A DNA stretch of 64,000 nt from Bifidobacterium oedipodis. GTDB lineage: Bacteria > Actinomycetota > Actinomycetes > Actinomycetales > Bifidobacteriaceae. A program made the translations under genes and the position numbers. The stretch's first letter is position 1. Every line of letters begins with the position of its first letter. The notes under the pieces are model-generated. The model was not told the origin of the DNA. It saw only the letters and a program-made list of their open reading frames with translations, and did not search any database. Where the stretch lies: contig NZ_JAAIII010000007.1 of assembly GCF_012932425.1 (NCBI RefSeq), forward strand, positions 124,001 through 188,000, given 5' to 3'. Positions 26,353-36,954 of this stretch are shown here, in pieces.

Positions 26353-26434
26353 GTTCAGTCAAGAAGACTCAAGTTTTTTGTGAAGAGGCGGGAATAAAAG
26401 TTGACGAATCAAAGTTGAGTGGTGTAGGCTCAAG
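26353..26434. promoter_or_regulatory. Two HAIR boxes (HspR operators) at the dnaK promoter
   Basis: HAIR sites are CTTGAGT-N7-ACTCAAG. Site 2 is GTTGAGT-N7-GCTCAAG at 26414-26434, overlapping a TTGACG/TAGGCT promoter. Site 1, GTTCAGT-N7-ACTCAAG at 26353-26373, is a second, imperfect copy. HspR encoded at the end of the operon should bind here and repress at normal temperature. Confidence 0.85.
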
Positions 26435-26569
26435 TTTTGGAACGGGTCGAAAGATGGTTCGGCAAGAACCACCGGAGGCTCGAAGAAAACGTGAGCGGGA
26501 AACCGTGAAACAGAACCTGCGCCGCAGCCGAACCAAGCTGGGGCGCAACGAACAAAAGGAGCACACATT

Positions 26570-28450
<1,881 letters not shown>

Positions 28451-28459
28451 GGTCGCCCC

Positions 28460-29131
28460 ATGGCTGAGTTCAACAAGGACGACTACCTGAACGATCTGCC
28501 GGACGCCGATCAGGCTGCCGACCAGTCCGCTGCTGCGGATCAGGCGGCCTCCTCGGCCCCGGCGGATGCCGGCGCTGCTTCTGCAGCTGCTTCTGCCGCT
28601 GATACCGCTGGTGCGGCTGATGCTGGTGCCGATACGGCAGCTACTGCTGATTCTGCCGGTGCCGGTGACGGCGAAGGTGCGAGCGAAGATACTTTGACCC
28701 CGCTGGGCAAGGCCAAGAAGGAAGCTGCCGAATATCTGGAAGCCCTGCAGCGCGAACGTGCGGAGTTCATCAACTTCCGTAACCGCGCCCAGAAGGAGCA
28801 GGAGCGCTTCCGTCAGCACGGCATTACCGACGTGCTGACCGCTCTGCTGCCGGCTCTCGACGATATCGACCGCATCCGTCAGCACAGCGAGATGGACGAC
28901 TCCTTCAAAGCCGTAGCCGCGAAAATCGACAAGGCCTTCGAGAAGTTCGGCGTGGAGAAGTTCGGCGAACAGGGCGAGGACTTCGACCCCACCAAGCATG
29001 ACGCGATTCTGCACAAGCCGGACGCATCGGCTGAGAAGGAAACCGTCGATACCGTGGTGGAAGCCGGCTACCGCATCGGCGATCGCGTGATTCGCGCCGC
29101 CCGCGTGGTCGTCGCTTCCCCGCAAAACTGA
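28460..29131 (+). CDS. grpE: Nucleotide exchange factor GrpE
   Basis: 223 residues. Promotes ADP release from DnaK. A long Ala/Asp-rich disordered N-terminus (about 1-80), then the coiled coil EAAEYLEALQRERAEFINFRNRAQKEQERFRQHG and the C-terminal beta domain (AGYRIGDRVIRAARVVVAS). Nine bases after dnaK. A long hairpin (29139-29211) follows before dnaJ, which could reduce downstream expression. Confidence 0.97.
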   Translation: MAEFNKDDYLNDLPDADQAADQSAAADQAASSAPADAGAASAAASAADTAGAADAGADTAATADSAGAGDGEGASEDTLTPLGKAKKEAAEYLEALQRERAEFINFRNRAQKEQERFRQHGITDVLTALLPALDDIDRIRQHSEMDDSFKAVAAKIDKAFEKFGVEKFGEQGEDFDPTKHDAILHKPDASAEKETVDTVVEAGYRIGDRVIRAARVVVASPQN

Positions 29132-29138
29132 CCCTATC

Positions 29139-29211
29139 CGTCATTTTTAGCGGAGTCGAACATGGAGCCGAAGAATCTTCAGGGATTCCTCGGCTCCGCT
29201 GAAAAATGACG
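29139..29211. terminator. Intra-operon inverted repeat between grpE and dnaJ
   Basis: CGTCATTTTTAGCGGAG at the left pairs with CTCCGCTGAAAAATGACG at the right with one mismatch; the inner part pairs weakly. Possible attenuating or processing hairpin. Confidence 0.75.
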
Positions 29212-29259
29212 AGACTATACAGCCTATACAGCTATGACTTGTAACGAAGGGAGGCAACG

Positions 29260-30279
29260 ATGGCTGAGAATGAATGGTTGACCAAAGATTTCTATAAGGT
29301 CCTTGGTGTCTCCAAGGACGCTACCGACGACGAGATTAAAAAGGCCTACCGCAAGCTGGCCCGTAAATATCACCCGGACGTCAATAAAACCAAGGAAGCC
29401 GAAGAGAAGTTCAAGGACATCTCTGAAGCCTACGATGTGTTGAGCAGCAAGGACAGCCGTCAGAAGTATGACGCCATTCGCCAATTTGGTATGGGTGGCG
29501 CACGTTTCGCCGGTGGTACCGGCGCAGGTGGCTTCTCCGGTGCTGACTTCTCCGATTTGTTCGGAGGCATGTTCGGTGGTGCCGCAGGCGGCCCCGGCGG
29601 CTCGCGTATTCGCTTCTCCACCTCTGGCAACGGCGGTCAGCCCAACCTCAACGACATCTTCTCGATGTTCGGTGGTGCCGCTGGCGGCCCTGGTGCAGGT
29701 GGCGCGTATGGCGGCTCGCCGTACGGCCAGTCGGCCTACGAACAGGCACCGCAACCCGAGCAGGGCGAGGATCGTAACTCCAAGATCAGTCTGACCCTGC
29801 GCCAGGCGGTCAAAGGCGCGACCGTATCCCTGTCTGTCGACGGCAAGAAGTTCAAGGCGCACGTGCCTGCAGGTGTCAAGGACGGCCAGAAGATCAAGCT
29901 GGCCGGCAAAGGCAAGCCTGGGCGCAACGGCGGCAGGGCCGGTGACCTGTACCTGCACGTCAGCGTGAAAACCGATCCGACCTTCCGCATGGAAGGCAGC
30001 GACATCGTCATGGATCTGCCCGTCACCGTGGGCGAAGCCGTGGCCGGTGCCAAGGTTGAGGCTCATGATATCGACGGCAATTCCGTCACCTTCAAGGTGC
30101 CGGCCGGATCCAGCTCCGGCACCGAAGTCAGGGTGTCGGGACTGGGCGTTCAGCGCGGCAACCAGCCGGGCGACCTGATCGGTCGTGTGCAGATCATGGT
30201 TCCCGCCAAGCCGGGTCTTGGCGTCAAGCATGCCGCCAAGGAGTTCGACGATAAGGCCGGCAACTACTTGGAACGCTGA
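29260..30279 (+). CDS. dnaJ: DnaJ-type co-chaperone lacking the zinc finger
   Basis: 339 residues. J domain 1-~75 with HPD in KYHPDVNKT, Gly/Phe-rich region about 80-165 (several GGxGG stretches), then the C-terminal substrate-binding domains. The CxxCxGxG zinc-finger repeats of type I DnaJ are absent; the protein has no cysteine. It is thus a type II/CbpA-like DnaJ in the place of the classical one. ATG 29260 after GGGAGG. Stimulates DnaK ATPase. Confidence 0.95.
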   Translation: MAENEWLTKDFYKVLGVSKDATDDEIKKAYRKLARKYHPDVNKTKEAEEKFKDISEAYDVLSSKDSRQKYDAIRQFGMGGARFAGGTGAGGFSGADFSDLFGGMFGGAAGGPGGSRIRFSTSGNGGQPNLNDIFSMFGGAAGGPGAGGAYGGSPYGQSAYEQAPQPEQGEDRNSKISLTLRQAVKGATVSLSVDGKKFKAHVPAGVKDGQKIKLAGKGKPGRNGGRAGDLYLHVSVKTDPTFRMEGSDIVMDLPVTVGEAVAGAKVEAHDIDGNSVTFKVPAGSSSGTEVRVSGLGVQRGNQPGDLIGRVQIMVPAKPGLGVKHAAKEFDDKAGNYLER

Positions 30280-30370
30280 CCAATACTCCCGTCGGCAAGC
30301 GGGAGGCAGTCGGGAGACTGTAACGTCAAAACAATGCCCTGCTCAATCAGGGCCAATCGGGAGGTGAATG

Positions 30371-30967
30371 ATGGCGCGGTTGGACACTCATATGCGGCAG
30401 CTCTACGCGATGTGTGCAACCGCGCTCGTCATGGGACGCGCGGATCTCGATGGTGCCGATGATGTCGGCTTCGACATCGAGCTGCCTGTGTTCACTGTTG
30501 GTCAGGCCGCCGAACTGGCCAATATTCACCCCCAAACTCTTCGGCAATACGACCGTCTTGGCTTGGTGCGCCCCCAGCGCACTGAGGGTGGCGCGCGTCG
30601 CTACTGTTTGCGCGATATCGCGCGTTTGGCGCACACCCAGCACCTGAGCCAGGATGAAGGCATCAATCTTACGGGCATCACCCGCATTCTGGATCTCGAA
30701 GAAGAGAACCGCCAATTGCGCCGTGAACTCAAGCGCCTGCGGGCCAAGGATGAAGACAGCGTATTCGCAGCCGGGCGCGACGGCGATATCGTCGAAGTGC
30801 AACGCTCGAACCGTGCGCGCCTATGGCGCAATGCTATTCGCCGTCAAACCCGCGAACTGCCCAGCCGCTCCACCTACGGCACGCCCACCAACGCGCGCGG
30901 CACTGCCGGAGCGACTTCCCCCACCGACCCCAACAGCCAATCTTTGGTGCTCTGGGGCTGGCGATAA
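30371..30967 (+). CDS. hspR: Heat-shock repressor HspR (MerR family)
   Basis: 198 residues from ATG 30371 (ATG 30368 is directly before it; GGGAGGTG upstream favours 30371). MerR-type winged helix: FTVGQAAELANIHPQTLRQYDRLGLVRPQRTEGGARRY, then a leucine/arginine coiled coil (EEENRQLRRELKRLRAKDED) for dimerisation and a basic, low-complexity tail. It is the last gene of the dnaK operon and should bind the HAIR boxes upstream of dnaK. It has an extra N-terminal stretch of about 40 residues before the HTH. Confidence 0.95.
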   Translation: MARLDTHMRQLYAMCATALVMGRADLDGADDVGFDIELPVFTVGQAAELANIHPQTLRQYDRLGLVRPQRTEGGARRYCLRDIARLAHTQHLSQDEGINLTGITRILDLEEENRQLRRELKRLRAKDEDSVFAAGRDGDIVEVQRSNRARLWRNAIRRQTRELPSRSTYGTPTNARGTAGATSPTDPNSQSLVLWGWR

Positions 30968-30976
30968 ACGGCTTCG

Positions 30977-31080
30977 GAATCAAATACCAGTCAAATACCA
31001 GTCAAATAAAAAATCGTTGGAATTTCAACGTTTCTGATGTTTGATCCTCAATTTTCACAGTTACGAATCAAATAAACGAT
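30977..31080. repeat. 104-nt direct repeat, left copy
   Basis: About 89% identical to 32641-32744 in the same orientation. Internal structure: three 11-bp direct repeats (TCAAATACCAG type), a CGTTGGAA/TTYCAACG palindrome and GAATCAAATAAACGAT. It begins 10 bases after the hspR stop. Confidence 0.95.
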
Positions 31081-31113
31081 TGGGCCGCAAATCGAATTGC
31101 GACCCAATCGTTT
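31074..31113. terminator. Hairpin at the 3' end of the AlbA_2 gene
   Basis: AAACGATTGGGCCGCAA pairs with TTGCGACCCAATCGTTT with one mismatch around a 6-nt loop. It ends directly at the AlbA_2 stop and uses the last bases of the left 104-nt repeat. Confidence 0.75.
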
Positions 31114-31114
31114 A

Positions 31115-32578
31115 TCACGCCCAACCGGGGATATATTCCATCTTCTTGCGTGGCGCGTTCGGATCTGACGGTTTGATAAGCCCTGACGTTACACTTTCGC
31201 GAATCAGCCGTGAGATGGGAGACGAATATGAGTCATCCAATCCAAACCTCTCACGCAGCGAAGCGTTGGTGAGGCACTCGCCATTGGCAAACTGAATGCA
31301 GGCATGCCAATAGCAGGCATCCATGCGTTCGCTAAGGCTGAGATCAGGGTAGGAGCGATACTGGGATAGTCGCACCATAATGCTGGCGTTACCATCGGTG
31401 CCATCAGATTGCTGCACCACAGGCGAAGGGATATGCGCAGTCTCGCAGGCATCGATGATTTTGTCCCAGCCGGAACCTGCCTCCTCGCACATGCGCAGGC
31501 GACGTGACAAATCAGCCAGCTTCGGGTTGCGTGCTTCCGGCGGATCGTTAACCAGTCGCTCCAAACGAATCAGCGAATTGCCAGGATTAGAAAACTCCAC
31601 ACGATTGTTGAAAATCTCAATCAATGGCCCGGCGCCTCTGGTCGTGAGATCCTGGTGAATCAGCATATTGGCCAGCAACTCTCTGATCGCAATCTGCGGA
31701 TAGGCGGTATGTGTGACGCGAAGCCCACGTCCGATGGTTTCACTCTCTGGCAGCCATGCTTGCAGAAAAGCCGTGACGTCATCCAAATCGGCGTACCCAT
31801 GGGCATAGTCTCGCGAACGCGACGGTGAGGATTTGCGGTCGCCTTCGTATTTGATGACACGCAACGCCTTACGCGTGACCGTGGGGAAACGTTGCATATC
31901 AGCGGCGAACAGCAGCGCTCCGAGATTAGTGATGGCATACTGACCGCTGTCAAGAAACCGAATAATGTGGTCGGATTCAAGATAGTGGAGAATTTCCGTG
32001 CGATTCGAAGGCAGGGGAGTGCCTGTTTGTCGGAAGTAGATATTCCAATCCAGCAGATCCAATGTTTCTTCAGCTGTAAGCCATTGGGCTGCGATCTGAT
32101 CCTCAAAGGCTTCGGATTTAGTGACCTCCCACAGGCGACGTTCGCGCTGGGAATTCTTCGCAACAGGTTGTGTGGAGGTGCCGGAACGTATGTATTCTGT
32201 GCCATCAAACGACACAGGGTAGCCGGTTGCCGGCCAGATGCGCAGTATAACCGTCCGATGGCCGCGATAATCCACGGGGATGAACTTGAACTCCGCGTTT
32301 TTCGACAGCTTCAGACGTAGCCAAAGCTCCAGTTCCTGGCCCTTGTGCTTAGCGGCGAGAGGATTGAATGAAGTGCCGACGATCTCATGCGTAGCGTCGT
32401 CCACACCCCACAGCATGTAGGCGTAATCCTGGCCTTCGATGGCTGCCGCGTTGGATAGTGCGGAGATGTCCTTGCCAATCATGAAGGCATCGTCGTTCGA
32501 CTCCTTGAACTCCACCGTCTGGGACTCGGTAGATCGCGCGATGAGCTGGTCGATGAGTTGAATGAGATCTTCCGGCAT
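31115..32578 (-). CDS. Schlafen AlbA_2 domain / GHKL-like ATP-binding regulator-type protein
   Basis: 487 residues. The N-terminus has an AlbA_2 (Schlafen AAA_4) domain: TVEFKESNDDAFMIGKDISALSN (about 20-45), YMLWGVDDATHEIVGT, YIRSGTST. A central region RELLANMLIHQDLT...EIFNNRVEFSNPG resembles the HATPase_c_4 (GHKL) part of this family, with a helix-turn-helix-like C-terminus (TNASLRERFGLDD). Such proteins are annotated as transcriptional regulators or DNA/RNA-binding proteins and occur in accessory and defence regions; the function of this one is unknown. It stands alone between hspR and glf, on the opposite strand, bracketed by 104-nt direct repeats, the right copy lying in its promoter region. 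Start at 32576-32578 with AAAGGAAAACCC upstream. Confidence 0.87.
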   Translation of the reverse strand: MPEDLIQLIDQLIARSTESQTVEFKESNDDAFMIGKDISALSNAAAIEGQDYAYMLWGVDDATHEIVGTSFNPLAAKHKGQELELWLRLKLSKNAEFKFIPVDYRGHRTVILRIWPATGYPVSFDGTEYIRSGTSTQPVAKNSQRERRLWEVTKSEAFEDQIAAQWLTAEETLDLLDWNIYFRQTGTPLPSNRTEILHYLESDHIIRFLDSGQYAITNLGALLFAADMQRFPTVTRKALRVIKYEGDRKSSPSRSRDYAHGYADLDDVTAFLQAWLPESETIGRGLRVTHTAYPQIAIRELLANMLIHQDLTTRGAGPLIEIFNNRVEFSNPGNSLIRLERLVNDPPEARNPKLADLSRRLRMCEEAGSGWDKIIDACETAHIPSPVVQQSDGTDGNASIMVRLSQYRSYPDLSLSERMDACYWHACIQFANGECLTNASLRERFGLDDSYSSPISRLIRESVTSGLIKPSDPNAPRKKMEYIPGWA

Positions 32579-32640
32579 GGGTTTTCCTTTGGACAGGCAA
32601 GGCTTGTTGCAGTTACTAGCATAGCGTGTCAGTCATATAC

Positions 32641-32744
32641 GAATCAAATACGAGTCAAATACCAGTCAAATAAATAATCGTTGGAATTCCAACGTTTTTG
32701 GTGTTTGAGGTGCATTTTTCGCAGTTACGAATCAAATAAACGAT
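32641..32744. repeat. 104-nt direct repeat, right copy (AlbA_2 promoter region)
   Basis: The second copy, with TCAAATAC 11-bp iterations and the perfect 16-bp palindrome CGTTGGAATTCCAACG. It lies 62 bases upstream of the AlbA_2 start, where an autoregulatory operator would be. The rest of 32579-33023 shows no gene; GTGCCG...CGGCAC near 32861-32888 can form a small hairpin. Confidence 0.95.
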
Positions 32745-33023
32745 AGATACTGATTGGTGCCGTGCGTTGGCTGTTTGGATGCGTTAGTTGTTTGATTGTG
32801 TTGGTTGTAATGGCCACATCTGCTGTGGTGGCTGTGAAGTTGCGATAGTTACAGCAATCGTGCCGACGAATGGGCTTTCGCCGGCACGGATAGACTTACG
32901 CTGGCAGGACTGTCCACCTGTGCCGGTGCGGTGCGGATGACGCCAGCCGGCAACGTGCGCGGCAGGGGCGTCGGTAGTATGGGCGACGGACAACGGTTGA
33001 ATGATCGAACGATTGGAAGAATG

Positions 33024-34199
33024 ATGACTGCTGTGGATTATCCGGATTTGGTGGTTGTGGGTGCCGGCCTGTTCGGCCTGACGGTGGCGCAGCAGGCGGT
33101 GGAGCATGCGGGCGCTCGCGTGCACATCATCGACGTGCGCGACCATATCGGCGGCAACGCATACAGCTATATGGATGAGGAGACGGGTGCGGAAATCCAC
33201 CGCTACGGCGCGCACCTGTTCCACACGTCGAACAAGCGTGTGTGGGACTACGTGAACCGGTTCACGTCGTTCACGAACTATGTGCACCGCGTGTGGGCCA
33301 CCCACAACGGTGAGGTATATCCGCTGCCGACGAACCTGGGCACGATCAACCAGTTCTTCCGTGCGCACTACACGCCGGATGAGGCCCGCGCGCTGATCGC
33401 CGAGCAGGCGGGCGAACTGGCCGGCAAGGATCCTGAGAATCTCAACGACAAGGGCATCAGCCTGATCGGCCGCCCCCTGTACGAGGCGTTCATTAAGAAC
33501 TACACGGCCAAGCAGTGGCAGACCGATCCGGCCGAGCTGCCGGCGGACATCATCAAACGTCTGCCGGTGCGCTTCAACTACGACAATCGCTACTTCAGGG
33601 ACACTTGGGAGGGCCTGCCGACGGACGGCTACACCAAGTGGATGGAACGGATGATCGACGATCCCAAGATCACGGTCGGCCTGGGCGTGGACTTCTTCGA
33701 CGAGACGCAACCGTACAACAAGCAGGCCCTCGCTGAAGCGGGCGTGCCGGTGGTGTACACGGGCCCGGTGGATCGTTACTTCGACTACGAACTTGGGGAT
33801 CTGAAGTGGCGCACGGTGGACTTCGTGGAGCGCCGCTACGACGAGGGCGATCATTTCGGCTGCCCGGTGATGAACTTCTCCGACGCGGACGTGCCATACA
33901 CCCGCGCGATTGAGTTCAAGAACTTCAATCCGGAGCGCCGCGAATCGCAGAATCCGGACAAAACCGTGGTGTGGGAGGAATACTCCCGCTTCGCCGAGCG
34001 TGGCGACGAGCCGTACTATCCGGTGAACACGGATGCGGACAAGGCACTGTACGCGGCGTACGAGGCGAAGGCCGCCGCCGAACCGAACACGGTGTTCGGC
34101 GGTAGGCTCGGCACCTACAAGTACTACGACATGCACCAGGTGATCGACACCGCGCTGACCGCCTACGAGGAGCAGGTCGCACCCATGCTCGCCAAGTAG
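33024..34199 (+). CDS. glf: UDP-galactopyranose mutase
   Basis: Interconverts UDP-galactopyranose and UDP-galactofuranose with reduced FAD, for cell-surface galactofuranose polymers. 391 residues from ATG 33024 (ATG 33021 and 32979 are alternatives; GGAAG at 33015-33019 fits 33024 best). Seen: FAD fingerprint VVGAGLFGLTVA, RDHIGGNAYSYMDEETGAEIHRYGAHLFHT, RPLYEAFIKNYTAKQWQ, and GRLGTYKYYDMHQVI at the C-terminus. Followed by a GtrA-like membrane protein, in keeping with a role in envelope polysaccharide synthesis. Confidence 0.95.
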   Translation: MTAVDYPDLVVVGAGLFGLTVAQQAVEHAGARVHIIDVRDHIGGNAYSYMDEETGAEIHRYGAHLFHTSNKRVWDYVNRFTSFTNYVHRVWATHNGEVYPLPTNLGTINQFFRAHYTPDEARALIAEQAGELAGKDPENLNDKGISLIGRPLYEAFIKNYTAKQWQTDPAELPADIIKRLPVRFNYDNRYFRDTWEGLPTDGYTKWMERMIDDPKITVGLGVDFFDETQPYNKQALAEAGVPVVYTGPVDRYFDYELGDLKWRTVDFVERRYDEGDHFGCPVMNFSDADVPYTRAIEFKNFNPERRESQNPDKTVVWEEYSRFAERGDEPYYPVNTDADKALYAAYEAKAAAEPNTVFGGRLGTYKYYDMHQVIDTALTAYEEQVAPMLAK

Positions 34200-34290
34200 C
34201 AGCTCAGTATCCCGCTTGTATCCTCTCTCTACGGGGATTCAGTGGATTTTTCGGAACTATTGGGTGGTATGGTCAGCCTCGCAGTGTTGA

Positions 34291-34857
34291 ATGTGCTTCG
34301 TGAGAAAACTGATTGAACAGCTGATGAAATTCGGCATCGTCGGCGTAGTCGCCTTCGTGATCGACTATGGCCTGATGAACCTGCTGCTGGCCTTCCACCT
34401 GCACAACATCCTCGCCAGCACCGTTTCGTTCCTGATTTCCCTGGCCTTCAACTACGTGGCGAGCATGAAGTTCGTGTTCAAGCATCGCCCGGATATGGCC
34501 CGCTGGATGGAGATTCTTATCTTCGTTGGCGCGTCTGTGGTGGGCCTGTTCATCAACGAAGTGATCATCTACATTTCGACGTTCGGCATGAACCACGACG
34601 CCATGATCACCCAGCACACCGAATACATGATTCGCACCAATATCGGCAAGCTGGTGGCCACCGCCGTGGTAATGGTGTGGAATTTCGTGATCCGTAAGTG
34701 GCTGCTGGATGACACCCACACCAACGCCATGAACCGTCTGCGTTCCGGGGACAAGAAACTCACCCCCGAGCAGCTTGAGGCCAAGTGGGAGCGCAGTTTT
34801 TCCCATCGTCTCGGCCTGTGGTCGTTGGATCACACACCCGACGGCTGGCCAAAGTAG
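34291..34857 (+). CDS. GtrA-like membrane protein
   Basis: 188 residues; start GTG 34300 (VRKLIEQLMKFGIVG) is an alternative that matches the family better. Four transmembrane helices with LMKFGIVGVVAFVIDYG and FNYVASMKFVF typical of GtrA, thought to flip undecaprenyl-phosphate-linked sugars. A polar C-terminal extension of about 55 residues follows the last helix. Next to glf, supporting a cell-surface glycan role. Confidence 0.88.
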   Translation: MCFVRKLIEQLMKFGIVGVVAFVIDYGLMNLLLAFHLHNILASTVSFLISLAFNYVASMKFVFKHRPDMARWMEILIFVGASVVGLFINEVIIYISTFGMNHDAMITQHTEYMIRTNIGKLVATAVVMVWNFVIRKWLLDDTHTNAMNRLRSGDKKLTPEQLEAKWERSFSHRLGLWSLDHTPDGWPK

Positions 34858-34867
34858 GTTTTGGGCG

Positions 34868-34888
34868 CTGAAACCGTCCGTTTCAGCG
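34868..34888. terminator. Small hairpin after the GtrA-like gene
   Basis: GCTGAAAC-CGTCC-GTTTCAGC is a perfect 8-bp stem. No T-tract. Confidence 0.45.
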
Positions 34889-34918
34889 GGTGCTGTCGGT
34901 TGTTGGCTATTGTTTGCT

Positions 34919-35079
34919 ATCACTACCCCAGAGATATGAAGGTACCTATGGGGTAGTGATAGAGGCGTTTATATACAAGTACCAAATATCCCGGTATCTG
35001 TGGGGCTGTGATAATCACTACCCCGCAAATATGCCGATATTTGTGGGGTAGTGATTCTTGATTTTGCGGGGTAGTGATT
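34919..35079. repeat. ATCACTACCCC palindrome cluster
   Basis: Two complete 42-nt palindromes at 34919-34960 and 35014-35055 start ATCACTACCCC and end GGGGTAGTGAT; a half copy lies at 34981-35012 and another at about 35065-35079. The centres contain ATATG/CGATAT. They fill the gap between the convergent GtrA-like and MFS genes. Confidence 0.9.
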
Positions 35080-35175
35080 ATGCGTGCGATGATACGGCCG
35101 CCAAATAGTCGCGAAAGTTGCGAAACCGGGTTTCCGGAGCGCTGGCGGCCGTCGGCAAGCGGCCAACCGCCGCCG

Positions 35176-36603
35176 TCAGACCGCCACTTCGGTGAGGGTG
35201 GGCTGTTCGGTGGAGGTTTTGATCTGCTTGAAACCGAGGAATGCGATCACCAGCGAACTGAGCGCCAGCACCGTCACCACCATGAAGCCGCCGTGCGAGC
35301 CCATACGGTCGATGAACTGTCCGGCGATGGCCGAGCCAGCGGAGGAACCGATGGAATTCATCGCGCCCATCCATGCCATGCCTTCAGTCAGGCGCGACGG
35401 CGGTACCAAGTGCAGCATTAGCTGATTGCCGTTGATCCACGTCGGTGCCTGGCACACGCCGATCAGCAGGTAGATCAGCATGATGACCCACAGATGCTTG
35501 GCGAACATGAACGTACCGATGCCGATATTGACCACTGCCAGGCAGAAGTAGAAGCGCTTCCACAGCGGAATATGCCAGTTCTTCGCGCCATAAACGAGCG
35601 CGCCAATCAGCGAGCTGATTGAGAAGCATGCGAACACAAAGCCCGTGTATTGCTTCATATTCTGCTCGGTGGCGAACGCGATGATTGAAATACTGGTGGC
35701 CGACTGGAACGCGCCCAGCGAGAACCAGGTGATGCACACGGCAACCAAGCCCGGCCCCCAAATCGACTGCTTCTTGCCACTGCGCGCGTCAGCCACGGCC
35801 TGCTCCACAGCATGGTCGATAGCAGTCTGGTCGGTTACGCCCTCACGCTTCAGGCGACGACGAGTCTCTTCGGCGGCGGTTTCCGCCTTCAACGCCTCCG
35901 CACGCGCGGCCTCACGCTCGCGATATTCCTTGCGGGTGATACCGTCGGCGCGAGCCAAATCAGTTTGCGACGGCGGCTCGGTGCTCAGCTCGGTTAGGAA
36001 CATCAGCGCACCGATTACCACGCACACGCCAGTGAACGAGAAGGCCAACAGACCGGAGATTACAGCCAGTGTGGAGGCCAGCGGATTGCCGATCACCCAC
36101 ATGCATTCGTCGAGCACGCCGCACAGCGACAGTGCACGATTCGTGCGTTCGTGATCGCCTTTAAGAATGCGCGTCCAGCGGGCGCGGCTCATCGCACCCC
36201 ACGGCGGAATCGCGGCCATAAACGGCGTGATGCAGAACAGCACCCACTCCGGCGCACGATTGGTAATGCAGGTGACCAGCGAAATCGCGGCGATAATCCA
36301 CACGATAATCGTCGGAATCGAAACCTGACGTTGGCCGAACTTATCGGTTAATTTGCCGAGCAACGGTGTGGCCAGTGCCAGCGCGATCGCTTGGACGGCG
36401 GTCAGCAGGCCGGCCAGCGAATAGTTGCCGTAGTAATGCTGCACGGAAATGGTGATGGTCATGCCGACCATGGGGAACGGCATGCAGGCGATCACCGAGC
36501 CGATGGAATAGCGTGCGGTATGCGGGATGCGCAGCAGCTCCGCGTACCCGCCGAATACCTTATGGGTCACTTCCCGGATCCCGGCTATGACTTGATTGGA
36601 CAT
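35176..36603 (-). CDS. MFS transporter
   Basis: 475 residues with 12 hydrophobic spans in two halves joined by a charged central loop (about 215-265: KEYREREAARAEALKAETAAEETRRRL region). N-half has LGKLTDKFGQRQVSIP (motif A-like). C-terminal half LVPPSRLTEGMAWMGAMNSIGSSAGSAIAGQFID. Similar to sugar or drug efflux MFS proteins of bifidobacteria; substrate unknown. AAAGGAG lies 12 bases before the start. No partner genes adjoin. Confidence 0.88.
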   Translation of the reverse strand: MSNQVIAGIREVTHKVFGGYAELLRIPHTARYSIGSVIACMPFPMVGMTITISVQHYYGNYSLAGLLTAVQAIALALATPLLGKLTDKFGQRQVSIPTIIVWIIAAISLVTCITNRAPEWVLFCITPFMAAIPPWGAMSRARWTRILKGDHERTNRALSLCGVLDECMWVIGNPLASTLAVISGLLAFSFTGVCVVIGALMFLTELSTEPPSQTDLARADGITRKEYREREAARAEALKAETAAEETRRRLKREGVTDQTAIDHAVEQAVADARSGKKQSIWGPGLVAVCITWFSLGAFQSATSISIIAFATEQNMKQYTGFVFACFSISSLIGALVYGAKNWHIPLWKRFYFCLAVVNIGIGTFMFAKHLWVIMLIYLLIGVCQAPTWINGNQLMLHLVPPSRLTEGMAWMGAMNSIGSSAGSAIAGQFIDRMGSHGGFMVVTVLALSSLVIAFLGFKQIKTSTEQPTLTEVAV

Positions 36604-36954
36604 GACAGCACTACGCTCCTTTCCGCTCCCGATTGGATGTCCCTCGCGCGCTTGGCGTCGCGCACGAAGCCCTCATCGAATGATGTGTGTTGGTGTCCAT
36701 GGTCGCGCAAAGTTTGCGTGCGATTCGGTCCGGCCCCGCGCGGTGATTGCTGAAAACAACCTACGTGAATGACCTACGCTAGCAACTAGCCCACGTGGGT
36801 GCCGCCCGTCGCTGTTTGGTTCGCATATTTGCGTCACGCATACTCTAATCGTTTGCCGCACCACGACACGCGGTACATTGGTGGGTAGATTGGTGAGTGG
36901 AGCATTAAATGTTATTCACCCGCCCGGCGGCCCAACGGCAGCAAAGGAGAACTG
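36604..36954. other. Intergenic region, divergent promoters
   Basis: 351 bases between divergent genes. No gene or repeat recognised apart from an AAAGGAG ribosome binding site for each gene. Confidence 0.5.
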
